64,000 nt of DNA from Clostridium caldaquaticum (GTDB lineage: Bacteria; Bacillota; Clostridia; Clostridiales; Clostridiaceae), in assembly GCF_023806125.1 (NCBI RefSeq), contig NZ_JAMSKT010000003.1, positions 62,001 through 126,000 of the forward strand. The letters are read 5' to 3'. The position numbers were made by a program, and so were the translations under genes. Below are positions 25,778 through 35,618 of this stretch, one piece after another. Position 1 is the first letter of the stretch. Each line of letters opens with the position of its first letter. The notes beneath the pieces were generated by a model. The model had not been told where the DNA came from. It saw only the letters and a program-made list of their open reading frames with translations, and did no database searches.

Positions 25778-27421
25778 TTACTTTATATTCTTTTGTCTGT
25801 CATATGCAGTCTGAATTATAGCAATTGCTTCGTCTATTTTCATAGCTTTAATATGTCTAGCCTGAACTTCCATCCAGTTTTCCGCTATAGCTGGTACTAA
25901 AACAGCTTTAATTGTCTGTTCGTAAGTATAACTTACAATATCATCCATAATTCTTGTTAGTTTTTCACCTTCTTCTGCAGTAAGCTGATAGTCTAAATAA
26001 ATTATCCTGCTGGAATCGTAAAAAACATCTCTCTGTGCCAAATTATATGGTGAAAATAATTGCTTAATTAAATTCTCGCTGTACTGTAAACTGAAAGGGC
26101 GAAAATTACCAGTATAAATATCAAGAGCCACAGATGCACCTAAGGGACTTTTTATCACCTTATCTGTGAGCTTTAGCATATTATTTTCTACTATATAAGT
26201 ATCCCCTGAAATTCCATAGTTTACCTGAATTAAACCTTCATCAGTACACAAATAATCAAAAAATTTTATAAGAAGCTCCGGCTGTTTACAGGCAGATGTT
26301 ATAGAAACAGGCTCTGTTGTATATTTAGGTCTAGTTATTGGTACTGTAACAATTTTACCTCCAGTAATGCTTGGAAAAGGTGCTGCAACAAGTTTAAAGT
26401 TTGGATCATCTGCAGCTGATTTAAACATATCTATCCAGTTTATATATATAGCAGTAGCTCCAGCTTTATTGTTTCCCACAAGCTTTGCCCGTGATGTTAA
26501 ATCATAGTAACCCCGGGTCATGAAGTCCCTATCCAAAAGTCCTTCCTTGTACCATTTACTCATTGTTTTAAGGTATTCCTGATACCCAGTTTCTATACCT
26601 CCATATCGTATTCTGCCATTTTCATCAGGATAAAAATACTGATGAAGTGCATTTGCACCAAAAGGTTCAGCATAAATGCCGAAAGCGGATAAAAAAGCCT
26701 GTTCAACCCCATATGTTGCTCCTACTAATAATGGAAAAACTGCTTTTTTCTTTTCTTTAAAAGCTTTTAACGTAACATACCATTCATCAATTGTTTTTGG
26801 TATAGGCAAATTTAACTCTTCCAGCCAATCGCCACGAAGCATCATCCCTCTTATCAGACCTGGCTTGTCTTTATATAATTCCTGTATCTGATATATACCT
26901 GGTATATATCCTTTATTGGTAGTAATCTCATTCATTATATCTTTATTTGTACTTATTTTTGACCAATAATTCGGTGCATATTCCTGAAGTTTATCTTTAA
27001 GATCTATATATACACCATTATCTACTGCTTTTTCCAAACCTCCAGGATACGTGAAATTTACAGAACTGAAAACCAAATCAGGAAGCTGCTGAGATGCTAA
27101 AAGCAGTTCAAAAGCCTGAGCAGCATTTTCAGGTCCTATAGGATTCTGCCACTCAAAATATATTCCAGTCTTTTCAGACAACCTCTTCCAAGATTCATTT
27201 TTATTCATATCATATTCTTCAGTATTAGCCATTTTAAAAGCTTTAAAAGTAACCTTTTTATCCGTCAATTTGAAATTTTTGCTTTCTTCAGTCAGGGTAG
27301 CTTTGCTATTTAAATCTATATCTAAGTTTGCAGATGCAGTACTTAATTTCCTGCATCCCATAAAAGATGCATATAGTAATATTACAGCAGCGATAAAAGC
27401 TGATTTTTTCTTATAATTCAT
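25778..27421 (-). CDS. Extracellular solute-binding lipoprotein, CUT1 family
   Basis: 547 aa. Signal peptide with lipobox YASFMGC (Cys23 becomes the lipidated N-terminus), then a family-1 type binding protein rich in aromatic residues. It belongs to the long LplA/YtcQ group that captures oligosaccharides or modified sugars for CUT1 ABC importers. It is encoded directly after a membrane-bound AraC regulator and is a second binding protein for the permease pair at 30027-32307, in addition to the one at 32402. It may serve as a sensor partner of the AraC protein or give a second substrate. Confidence 0.83.
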   Translation of the reverse strand: MNYKKKSAFIAAVILLYASFMGCRKLSTASANLDIDLNSKATLTEESKNFKLTDKKVTFKAFKMANTEEYDMNKNESWKRLSEKTGIYFEWQNPIGPENAAQAFELLLASQQLPDLVFSSVNFTYPGGLEKAVDNGVYIDLKDKLQEYAPNYWSKISTNKDIMNEITTNKGYIPGIYQIQELYKDKPGLIRGMMLRGDWLEELNLPIPKTIDEWYVTLKAFKEKKKAVFPLLVGATYGVEQAFLSAFGIYAEPFGANALHQYFYPDENGRIRYGGIETGYQEYLKTMSKWYKEGLLDRDFMTRGYYDLTSRAKLVGNNKAGATAIYINWIDMFKSAADDPNFKLVAAPFPSITGGKIVTVPITRPKYTTEPVSITSACKQPELLIKFFDYLCTDEGLIQVNYGISGDTYIVENNMLKLTDKVIKSPLGASVALDIYTGNFRPFSLQYSENLIKQLFSPYNLAQRDVFYDSSRIIYLDYQLTAEEGEKLTRIMDDIVSYTYEQTIKAVLVPAIAENWMEVQARHIKAMKIDEAIAIIQTAYDRQKNIK

Positions 27422-27431
27422 ACCTTCCCCC

Positions 27432-29792
27432 CTAACTGTGATTTAAAGCTTCTGCATTACTGCCTACTTTTCTTAACTGCTCCCGATATTGAGTTGCAGT
27501 TATTCCTTCTGTTCTTTTGAAAACATAATTCATGGAACGAAAATTATAATACCCTACACGCATCGATATCTCATTTACACTTAGATTAGTTTCAACCAGT
27601 AATTTTTTAACAGCAGCAATTCGTCTATCCTGTATATATTCCAAAGCCCCCATACCCATTTTACTTCGCATCATACGTGTTAAATAAGATACGCTTATAC
27701 CAACACTATCTGCAACCATAGTAACAGATAGATTAGGGTCTGTAAGATTGTTATCGATATACTGAAGAATTTGATTAATCTTTTCATTTGATTTTAAAAT
27801 TTCATCTTTTTCCCTATTCATCTTATGGAACAAAGAAAACAGCTTTTGAATGAGAGAAGTATACTGTTCAAAATTCCTGCAGTTAGCAAGTTCTAATATT
27901 ACATTATATGCTTCCTGCCAAAGCTCCTTTGATGAATCTTCTGAAAGCATGTCCAATACACAATAAAGATCATCTAAAAGACTGTATCTTTGTAATTCAT
28001 TTTTCTTTGGAAAAGCTTTATGTTTTTTATCAAACTGAATAATTTCCTTTACTAACTGCTCAGCCTTTTCAAAATTTCCAGCCATAAAGTTATTTAATAA
28101 TTTATATCTTAATTCAATTCGTAAATATCCAAGCTGTTTGTTTCCTGTTTCATAATTTAATTCAGCAAACTTTGTTACTATACGGCCTCTATCAAATAAT
28201 AGTGTTCTATCCAAGGCAATTTGAGCTTCTACATAACATTTTCTAATTCCAAGTAAAGAAGAATGTATTTTACTTATAGAACAAAATATGTGCATATTAA
28301 ATTTATCTTTTATAAAATATATAGCTTTTTCTATATTTTCCTCAACATATTTTTGAACTTTCTCATCTTTTTCATATACACTTATAATACATGCCAGCAC
28401 TGTATCAATTTCAACAACATAAACCTGATAGCCATCTCCTAACATATTTTCCAATATATTTTGAACTACTATATAAGCAAGTCCCACAGCTTCATTTACA
28501 TCTGGATCTTCAGAGTCATCTTTAAATAATTTACCGTAATCTTCTATTGATATATTAACAACTATAAATTTATCCGTTTTAAAGCTAACGTTTTCAGTGG
28601 ACATAACATCCTTAATCTCCTCTAGTGAAGAAATACGTCCTTTAAGTAATTGTATAAGCAAAGAATTTAAAACAGCACTTTTCTGCCTGCTTAAACGCTG
28701 TGAAAAGCTTTCTTTCTCTTCAAATAAGATATTGAAGGAATTTTCAATACATTGAAGCTCATTTGTGCCTAGCGAACTAGTATTATTTAATTTTCCGTTT
28801 ATATTTCCCATAATACGCTGCAAAGGACTATAATTTCGTTTTGCAAAAAAATATGATGCTATAATACCTATCAATAAAAATACAGCCAAAAGCAGAATTG
28901 TCATATTTCTCACTTTATAAATATTACTAAGATATTTATCTTCATTGTATATTAGAACATACTTCCATTTACTTATATCAGATTCAGTAGAATAAACCAT
29001 ATAATCGTCTATTTTCTGCTGATAATTATTAGACTTACCTGTTAACTCATTATAAAGGGGCAGCTTTATATTATAATTTTTCCTTATCACATGCAGCTGC
29101 TGTCCATTTGAATCTACTATTACTAATCCTGCATTTGACATTACATCAGTTCCATTTATAAGATCAAGTAATTTTTCTGTATTTATTTCAACAACAATAA
29201 TACCGTCATTGCTGTCGATTCGCTGGGAAACCGGGTATAAAAATAAAATATGTTCAGAGTCTGTACCTTGTGAAGGAGGTAAAATTACATATTTATATGA
29301 AGGCTTATCTTTCAATAATTTATAAAACTCATCCAGTGTTATACCAAAAGTTTCTTCAGAGGGAAAGTTAGAGTTATCATTTTCACTTAGTCCATATTTA
29401 TTTGACAAAATAATACCGCTTTGAAAAGAATATAAATAAACGTTTGATATGTATGAATTATAATTAATAGTTCGTGTGAATAAATCCAGAGATTTACGAA
29501 AAGCAACCATTGTATCTGCCTCACTAAAGGGAGACTCTGACTTAGCAACAGCTCTAATACTATTATCAGCTTCAAGCATAGATATAGCAGCACCTAACTC
29601 TCTCAATTTACCATCTAACAAAGTCTTAATGTTTTCAAGAGACCCTTTGCTCACAGTTTCAACCTCTCTGTTTAAAACAGAGACTGCGTTGGAATAGATA
29701 ATAATACTGGTTATTAAAGAACAAAACAGTATTACTAAATATGAGATTGTCCAGGAAAACAAAATCTTGCTCTTAATTTTGGGTATTCTCAT
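27432..29792 (-). CDS. Membrane-anchored AraC family regulator (YesN/YtdP-like)
   Basis: 786 aa. TM1 at about residues 12-34, an extracellular Cache-like region of about 260 residues, TM2 at about 293-315 (LLLAVFLLIGIIASYFF), a cytoplasmic linker domain, and a C-terminal AraC HTH pair at about 675-775 (LSVTMVADSVGISVSYLTRMM and LSVNEISMRVGYYNFRSMNYVFKR). Such proteins sense an extracellular sugar, often through a binding protein, and activate neighbouring CUT1 operons. It lies between the permease operon terminator and a binding protein gene 10 bp downstream. Confidence 0.87.
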   Translation of the reverse strand: MRIPKIKSKILFSWTISYLVILFCSLITSIIIYSNAVSVLNREVETVSKGSLENIKTLLDGKLRELGAAISMLEADNSIRAVAKSESPFSEADTMVAFRKSLDLFTRTINYNSYISNVYLYSFQSGIILSNKYGLSENDNSNFPSEETFGITLDEFYKLLKDKPSYKYVILPPSQGTDSEHILFLYPVSQRIDSNDGIIVVEINTEKLLDLINGTDVMSNAGLVIVDSNGQQLHVIRKNYNIKLPLYNELTGKSNNYQQKIDDYMVYSTESDISKWKYVLIYNEDKYLSNIYKVRNMTILLLAVFLLIGIIASYFFAKRNYSPLQRIMGNINGKLNNTSSLGTNELQCIENSFNILFEEKESFSQRLSRQKSAVLNSLLIQLLKGRISSLEEIKDVMSTENVSFKTDKFIVVNISIEDYGKLFKDDSEDPDVNEAVGLAYIVVQNILENMLGDGYQVYVVEIDTVLACIISVYEKDEKVQKYVEENIEKAIYFIKDKFNMHIFCSISKIHSSLLGIRKCYVEAQIALDRTLLFDRGRIVTKFAELNYETGNKQLGYLRIELRYKLLNNFMAGNFEKAEQLVKEIIQFDKKHKAFPKKNELQRYSLLDDLYCVLDMLSEDSSKELWQEAYNVILELANCRNFEQYTSLIQKLFSLFHKMNREKDEILKSNEKINQILQYIDNNLTDPNLSVTMVADSVGISVSYLTRMMRSKMGMGALEYIQDRRIAAVKKLLVETNLSVNEISMRVGYYNFRSMNYVFKRTEGITATQYREQLRKVGSNAEALNHS

Positions 29793-29951
29793 AATTTATT
29801 CTCCGCCTTTTATTTTTACTATATGTAAATAATTTCAAAATATATAAATTAATTATAATAGCTTAATTATTGTCCGTCAATTCAATATGCAGTTTTCATA
29901 AACCTTGTTCAGTTTTTTATACATTACAACCATTATTTTTCCTAATCACGC

Positions 29952-29984
29952 TCAAAAAAATAAAAAGCCACACGATGTGCGGCT
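29952..29984 (-). terminator. Terminator of CUT1 permease operon
   Basis: AGCCACAC (29966-29973) and GTGCGGCT (29977-29984) form a GC-rich stem with a 3-nt loop, followed on the minus strand by TTTTATTTTTTT. Confidence 0.85.
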
Positions 29985-30026
29985 GCTTAAAATTAGTACT
30001 AAATTTTTTCAATTTGCTTAACTTAT

Positions 30027-30935
30027 TTATTCTTTAACACCACCTAAGGTAATACCTGCAATAAATGCTTTCTGGAAAAATGGATACAATACCATGATTG
30101 GAATTATCCCTACAACAGCCAAAGCCATTCTAATACTGCTTCCAGGCATTCCAGCAGCAAGGGCAGCTGCATCAGCGCTGTCACTCATTGAAGATAAGGC
30201 GCTTATATTGTCAATAATAGTCTTTAAATATTGTTGTAACGGATACATTTTTGTATCACTTATGTAATATAAACTGTTAGTCCAGTCATTCCAATAACCA
30301 ATACCTACCATCAAGCCTATTGTAGCAATAATCGGCAGTGACAGCGGAAGTACTATTTTAAAATATATATAAAATTCTCCTGCTCCATCAATTCTTGCAG
30401 CCTCAATTAAAGAGTTATGAATTGCTGATGAAAAATAATTTTTATATAGTATAATATAAAAACCATTAAATAATAAACTTGGAAAAATCAGAGCAAAAAT
30501 TGTATTTTTAATATGAAAAATCTGTGTCCACATAATATACGAAGGAACAATACCTCCGTTAAACAACATAGTAAAAAATACCATAAAAGTTAATATTTTA
30601 GATCTTTTATAATCACTTCTTGATAAAGGCCATGCCAGCATTGGTCCTATGAGCAGACTTAAAGCAGTTCCTGCAATAGTTATAAAAAAGGTTATTCCAT
30701 ATGCTCTGAATACTTTTGCTGCATTTGTGCTAAATAGATATACATAAGAATAAAAAGATATCTCAATAGGAATAAATGAATAGCCTTTGCTTAATAGTGT
30801 ACTTTCATCTGTAATTGAGGAAGAAAGCAGTAATAAAAACGGTAATAATGCACATAATGCTAAAATTGAAAGAAAAAATACAATTATAAACTGATATATT
30901 CGATCTTCCCTAGTCTTTACACTTGAATTTTCCAT
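30027..30935 (-). CDS. CUT1 carbohydrate ABC transporter permease (LplC/YtcP-like)
   Basis: 302 aa, six TM segments, with the EAARIDGAGEFYIYFKIVLPLS motif (the EAA loop that docks on the ATPase, about residues 191-212). It pairs with the permease 14 bp upstream and the binding protein at 32402. No ATPase gene is present nearby, as usual for this group, which borrows a shared MsmX-type ATPase encoded elsewhere. Confidence 0.88.
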   Translation of the reverse strand: MENSSVKTREDRIYQFIIVFFLSILALCALLPFLLLLSSSITDESTLLSKGYSFIPIEISFYSYVYLFSTNAAKVFRAYGITFFITIAGTALSLLIGPMLAWPLSRSDYKRSKILTFMVFFTMLFNGGIVPSYIMWTQIFHIKNTIFALIFPSLLFNGFYIILYKNYFSSAIHNSLIEAARIDGAGEFYIYFKIVLPLSLPIIATIGLMVGIGYWNDWTNSLYYISDTKMYPLQQYLKTIIDNISALSSMSDSADAAALAAGMPGSSIRMALAVVGIIPIMVLYPFFQKAFIAGITLGGVKE

Positions 30936-30948
30936 TTTCTTCCCCTTT

Positions 30949-32307
30949 CTAGAACAATGCGTTCTCTTTATCTAGTCTGCGTACTATTAAATTAACTGCT
31001 AGTACAATAACAAATCCTACAACTGCCTGGTATGTACTGGCTGCAGATGCAGTTGAAATATTATTTGATACCATTAAACTTCTATATACATAAGTGTCAA
31101 TAGTATTAGTTACATTGTATAATGCACCTGAATCCATTGGAACCTGATAAAATAATCCAAAATCAGAATAGAATATTCTGCCTATCTGTAAAAGAGTTAA
31201 GGTAATAATAGTAGGCTTTAACAAAGGAAGAGTTATATATCTTATCTGCTTCCATCTCGTTATACCGTCTACCTTTGCAGCCTCATATATAGACTGGTCA
31301 ATTCCAACTATAGAAGACAGAAAAATAATAGCACTGTAACCTAACTGTTTCCATATATATACAAATATCAAAATAAATGGCCAGTATTTTTCAGTAGAAT
31401 AGAAATTAATTGGATTATCACCTAGCATTTTGTTAACCATACCCGCTTCATTGCTTATAAAACCATACACAATATATGCAACGATAACCATAGAAATTAG
31501 TTGTGGCAGCAGAATTGCTGTCTGAAAAAATTTCTGTAAAGTTTTGCTGAAAACTTCTGCCAGAAAAATACCTGCAATAATTCCAACTACGGTGCCAATC
31601 ACGATAAATGCTGTATTATAAAGCAGTGTGTTTCTAGTTATGATAAATGCGTCACTTTTAAAAAAGTTTCCATTACTTGCAAAAAGAATCTTAAAATTAC
31701 TGAAGCCTACCCATGGGCTTTTAAGTATACCTAAACTGTAATCTATTTTCTTAAAAGCAATGGATATTCCTAACATTGGTATATAATTATTTATAATAAA
31801 ATATAACATACCGGGAATAATCATAAAGTCATAAGTTACAAGAACTTTTTCTTTCCACAGTATATATAAGCTTCGAATTAAAATTATCATTCCTAATAAA
31901 ACTATTATCAAACTACCATAAGAAGCATGTACTCCTTTTGCACCTGTAAGCAGCTTAGTTACAGATGATCCCATAAATACATATAAAACTACTGAAATAA
32001 TTGATAAAATACTTAAAGCACCTGCACCTGCCTTAACCTTCAGCTTAGAATATAAAATAGAAGTTATAAGTATTAAAGTATTAGCAGCAACAGCTATACA
32101 TAACACTTTATCTGTAGTAAGTACAACTTTTCCCCCAGCTATAATCTTTCCTGTTAAAAGATCTATACCTGTTACTGTATATTTTTCGTTTCCATATACA
32201 TAAGATGCAAAAGGAAGCACATTGGAAACCAGCATTAAGATAGCAATAATCATAATATAGTTAAACCTGTGTTTCCTTTTAACAGTACTTTCTAATTGTA
32301 ATTTCAC
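30949..32307 (-). CDS. CUT1 ABC permease with extra N-terminal membrane domain (LplB/YteP-like)
   Basis: 452 aa, about 130 residues longer than normal LplB. The C-terminal 300 residues hold six TM segments and the EAA loop (YEAAKVDGITRWKQIRYITLPLL, near 340-362). The N-terminal extension adds four hydrophobic segments (about 16-36, 68-86, 92-112, 124-142) with an outside loop. Function of the extension unknown. It partners the 30027-30935 permease. Confidence 0.84.
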   Translation of the reverse strand: MKLQLESTVKRKHRFNYIMIIAILMLVSNVLPFASYVYGNEKYTVTGIDLLTGKIIAGGKVVLTTDKVLCIAVAANTLILITSILYSKLKVKAGAGALSILSIISVVLYVFMGSSVTKLLTGAKGVHASYGSLIIVLLGMIILIRSLYILWKEKVLVTYDFMIIPGMLYFIINNYIPMLGISIAFKKIDYSLGILKSPWVGFSNFKILFASNGNFFKSDAFIITRNTLLYNTAFIVIGTVVGIIAGIFLAEVFSKTLQKFFQTAILLPQLISMVIVAYIVYGFISNEAGMVNKMLGDNPINFYSTEKYWPFILIFVYIWKQLGYSAIIFLSSIVGIDQSIYEAAKVDGITRWKQIRYITLPLLKPTIITLTLLQIGRIFYSDFGLFYQVPMDSGALYNVTNTIDTYVYRSLMVSNNISTASAASTYQAVVGFVIVLAVNLIVRRLDKENALF

Positions 32308-32340
32308 TTTTACATCTCTCCTTCAAAACATAAGTTTTTG

Positions 32341-32380
32341 TGAAGGTATGGCATATCTAGTGCACCTAGATATGCCCCTT
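32341..32380. promoter_or_regulatory. Intercistronic stem-loop between binding protein and permease genes
   Basis: GGCATATCTAG (32349-32359) and CTAGATATGCC (32365-32375) form a perfect 11-bp stem with a 5-nt loop, extended by GAAGG (32341-32345)/CCTTC (32376-32380). No T run follows. Such hairpins protect the binding-protein mRNA and lower permease expression. Confidence 0.7.
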
Positions 32381-32401
32381 CAATCATAATGAATTTATAC
32401 A

Positions 32402-33955
32402 TTATTTTCCATTTTTTACTAACCATTCATCAAGCTGTTTCTGATAAGTTTGAATTACTTTATCTATTCCAGCTGCTTTTAACTTATCAATAAATTCTGG
32501 ATATACTTTTTTGTAGTCTGCAGAACCAGACACTAATGCAGGCTTATATTGTCTAACAACATTAGCGCAGGCAGTAACTTCATTTTCAATACCAGTGTCA
32601 TCAACACTGAATCCCAGGTACTTGGAAACAGGTGCTTTTTCATTTTCTTTCTTCTGAATTTCTCTAATATTTTCAGGACTTCCTGCCCAAGGTGTAATTA
32701 AGAAACGATTACCGTATAAGAAATCTGCAGTATGATAATTAACTGTATCAGCAGTAACTCCTTTTGGATATTCAGCCATACCCTTATCATTTTTAACCCA
32801 ATCTTTTCCTTCAATCCCCCATGTAAGTGTATTAACAAATTCTTGATCAGAATAAAGCAAATTAAGGAACTTAGCTGCTGCTTCAGGTTCTGTAGCTGTA
32901 ACAGGTACAGCAAATCCAAATTTTGTAAAAATACCTGTTCCAACTTTACTTTGTGTAACTTTTGCAGTAACGATATCAAAGCCTGTAGATGCCTTTATTC
33001 CAACTTCATTACCCTCCTCCAGTTGAGCAATATATGAAAAACCGACTTTATTTTTAATTAAAGTTTGACCATAATCTTTAGCTGTTGCTGCATCTTTATA
33101 AATCAATCCTTGCTTGTACCAATTATTAGCACGTTCAATTACTTTCTGAAATTCCTCAGAAGAAAAGGTAGATATTACTTTATTCGTATTTTCATCAATC
33201 ATAACTAATGAATTCATATCAAACCTATCATAATAATAATTTTCTTTAAAATTATTACTTCCATTCATATATGGCATTGGTGAAATTACAGTTCCTTCAG
33301 CATCAGAATTAACAATACCTGCAATTTTAGCTTTTGAAACAACTTCTTTCAAAATTGCTTCATAATCTGTCCAGGTTTTCATATTTTGTGCTTTCTCTGT
33401 TAATCCTAACTGATCTAATATATCTTTTCTCATTACAATAGTTTCATATCCTGAGAAAGGACCAAGATTAGGAACACCTAATACTCCTTTAGAGGTTGTT
33501 GTACCTTTTAAGTAATCTCCTAATGTTTTAACTACATCCGGAGCATTTTTCTTTAATATATCCCCTATGTCCATAAGCTGATTCTGGGACATAAAAGAAT
33601 TAAAACTGGCCGTTGGAACTGGAGTATACATCATTAAATCTAATTTTTCTTTAGCCTGAATTTTCATTGGAATTTGTGTTCCGTATGTTGCAGCATCATA
33701 CCAATGAATATCTGCAATAACATTAATTTTTTTCTGTGCAATCTTGTTGATGGCTGCTTCTACCTCGTCTGTCTTGCTGGAATCCATAGGCCTTAACGTC
33801 ATTAGTGCTACTACAATCTTAGTTGGTTCAGCGCTAGTTTCATTACCTTTAGAATTATTTCCATTTGAAACTGTTTCTGATTTTCCACAGCCTGCTAACA
33901 TAGATACTGTCATACCTGCTGCTAATAAAATTGATAACAGCTTTTTTGTTTTCAT
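32402..33955 (-). CDS. Extracellular solute-binding lipoprotein, CUT1 family
   Basis: 517 aa with lipobox SMLAGCGK (Cys23). It is first in the operon with two permeases and a stem-loop in between. Aromatic-rich family-1 type binding protein, LplA/YtcQ-like; substrate probably an oligosaccharide or glycoside. GGGGG lies 7 nt upstream of ATG. A paralogous-function binding protein is encoded at 25778. Confidence 0.87.
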   Translation of the reverse strand: MKTKKLLSILLAAGMTVSMLAGCGKSETVSNGNNSKGNETSAEPTKIVVALMTLRPMDSSKTDEVEAAINKIAQKKINVIADIHWYDAATYGTQIPMKIQAKEKLDLMMYTPVPTASFNSFMSQNQLMDIGDILKKNAPDVVKTLGDYLKGTTTSKGVLGVPNLGPFSGYETIVMRKDILDQLGLTEKAQNMKTWTDYEAILKEVVSKAKIAGIVNSDAEGTVISPMPYMNGSNNFKENYYYDRFDMNSLVMIDENTNKVISTFSSEEFQKVIERANNWYKQGLIYKDAATAKDYGQTLIKNKVGFSYIAQLEEGNEVGIKASTGFDIVTAKVTQSKVGTGIFTKFGFAVPVTATEPEAAAKFLNLLYSDQEFVNTLTWGIEGKDWVKNDKGMAEYPKGVTADTVNYHTADFLYGNRFLITPWAGSPENIREIQKKENEKAPVSKYLGFSVDDTGIENEVTACANVVRQYKPALVSGSADYKKVYPEFIDKLKAAGIDKVIQTYQKQLDEWLVKNGK

Positions 33956-34280
33956 ATAAAAATACCCCCTCTGTTTTCTATTATTGTCAATTAATGTTTT
34001 AAAATATTATGTAACCTTAATATAAGCCAGTTTATTAAAGATCGATCTTTATTGTTATAATACCTTATGTAAACATTTTCGAATAGAACAAATATCTGAA
34101 CCTATGTTAAAAATATAAAAATTATGTATAAATTAACAAACTATAAACTTGCTCATTCATTGATAACCTAAGTAAAAAAGTATTTTTTATAGATTTATGT
34201 TTAAAATCTGCTATGTACAGTAAATTTCACTGATGTTCAAAAATCTGTAATAGTTAAATATTTGTGCACTCAAAAAATTA
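33956..34280. other. Promoter region of the CUT1 operon
   Basis: 325 bases without a gene. The minus strand has AACAATAAAGATCGAT (34041-34056) and AACTGGC (34027-34033). These resemble, imperfectly and with different spacing (22 bp), the AraC-type double box seen at five other promoters of the window. GATCGATC forms a small palindrome inside. This may be a target of the membrane AraC regulator. Confidence 0.35.
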
Positions 34281-34305
34281 AGAAGCCATACTATGTATGA
34301 CTTCT
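34281..34305 (-). terminator. Terminator of second flavoprotein gene
   Basis: AGAAGCCATA (34281-34290) and TATGACTTCT (34296-34305) pair with one wobble, followed on the minus strand by TAATTTTTTG. Confidence 0.75.
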
Positions 34306-34351
34306 ATAAATATATTTACATCTTGTTTTTTGAACCTATTTTAACTTATTT

Positions 34352-35302
34352 TTATTCTGCGTAACCAATATATTTCTCAAGTAATTCTTTTTTATTTGGA
34401 ATTTGTCCTGATCCAACTGCTTTTGTAGATATCTCAACATAATGCTCTAATTTACCATCATAAAATAATCGGGAGCGTTTTTGTTCTTCTTCACTGAATT
34501 CTACTTTAATTTCTCCATCTGCTAAAGCTAAGCTGCCGCTTATTCCACAAACTGGACATTCTACTTTGTTTTTATTATGAACTACAGTAAGCATATCACA
34601 ATGGCATACTGGACAAACACCTTCTTCATCTCCTCTCCACTTACTCATATCTTCCTCGCTGCTAAAAACAGCCTCTGCTACATTTTGTCCCAATCTTATC
34701 ATTCTATCCATAACTTTTTTATTTCCTACAACATGCTCATAAGCCATAGCACCAAAGTACTCATACTTATCAATTACATCTATACCCATAGACATTGTAA
34801 ATTCATACATTGTTGGCATAGCAAAAGATAACCAGTTTTGTGTCATTGCACCGCCAACTGTAATGAGAGCTGCAACTCTTTTCTTAAATGACCTTTCATC
34901 TGGTAACTTAGATAAGTCTTTTCCCATTTTGATTCCATTTTCTTTAGCATTAGTTCTGAAAGATATATCATGAGATGGTCCAAGTCTGTCGCATACTGTT
35001 TTAAACTTACCTGTTGGTGATAAAACATAAGTTGGAGAGCCTACAATTACTGCATCACACTCCATTAATGCCTCATCAATAATTTTAAAATCATCCTTTA
35101 AATGACAATTTCCGTTTCCTCCATGTAATAAACTTATTACACAAGCAATACAGCCTGTACAATCTTTTATGTCTAAATCATCTGCGCGAATAAACTTTAC
35201 ATCAGCTCCTGCTTTTTCGCACTCCATAAGAGCTGTCTTAATCATTACTTCTGTATTGCTCATCTTTCTTCCAAAGGAAATTCCTAGTACTTTCTTTTTC
35301 AC
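34352..35302 (-). CDS. Iron-sulfur flavoprotein-like NADPH-dependent FMN reductase with zinc ribbon (paralogue)
   Basis: 316 aa. I place the start at GTG 35302 because GGAGGT lies 6 nt upstream and the protein then begins exactly as its paralogue (VKKKVLGISFGRKM against MKVLGISFGRKM). An ATG 11 codons earlier would lie upstream of that site. It has C-x2-C-x2-C-x11-C (CTGCIACVISLLHGGNGNC), the flavin loop SPTYVLSPTGKFKTV, and a C-terminal zinc ribbon with two CPVC pairs. Predicted electron-transfer flavoprotein. It is alone between a terminator and a divergent AraC gene that probably regulates it. Confidence 0.8.
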   Translation of the reverse strand: MKKKVLGISFGRKMSNTEVMIKTALMECEKAGADVKFIRADDLDIKDCTGCIACVISLLHGGNGNCHLKDDFKIIDEALMECDAVIVGSPTYVLSPTGKFKTVCDRLGPSHDISFRTNAKENGIKMGKDLSKLPDERSFKKRVAALITVGGAMTQNWLSFAMPTMYEFTMSMGIDVIDKYEYFGAMAYEHVVGNKKVMDRMIRLGQNVAEAVFSSEEDMSKWRGDEEGVCPVCHCDMLTVVHNKNKVECPVCGISGSLALADGEIKVEFSEEEQKRSRLFYDGKLEHYVEISTKAVGSGQIPNKKELLEKYIGYAE

Positions 35303-35618
35303 TTTTATACCTCCTGTAAATATACTGTATTGCAAATTTTAACATTAATAAATTTTATAAATCCTTGATTAAATTATAACAATGTTTAAATTTCAAAGTA
35401 TCTCGAAAAAAAATCCCCAGATATCTAAAACACAAATTTTTATTTCTTATCTTGGTACTTAGTACCTCATTAAGAGATTATAAAATATTTTTTATAATTG
35501 TTCTAAAAACGTTTAACTGATATAATTAAAATGAAAATTACTTTATGTTTTTTAGACAAAAAAATAAGATGTCATAATTGGACATCCTTTTCAATAAACT
35601 TTGAAAGGTGTGTTTTTA
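35303..35618. promoter_or_regulatory. Divergent promoter region between flavoprotein and AraC genes
   Basis: 316 bases with no gene. GGTAC (35455-35459) and GTACC (35463-35467) form a short palindrome. GATGTC (35568-35573)/GACATC (35581-35586), flanked by A-rich and T-rich runs, makes a hairpin in the AraC leader. Probable site of AraC autoregulation. Confidence 0.4.

Noticed and set aside
34041-34056. Sixth member of the AraC two-box promoter family upstream of the CUT1 binding protein
   Set aside because: Only 11 of 16 distal-box positions match, box distance is 22 bp instead of 24-25, and no TAnAAT falls at the fixed 26-nt position.
35568-35586. GATGTC/GACATC hairpin as a terminator in front of the AraC gene
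   Set aside because: It stands between two divergent promoters where no transcript needs ending; described only as a leader hairpin.
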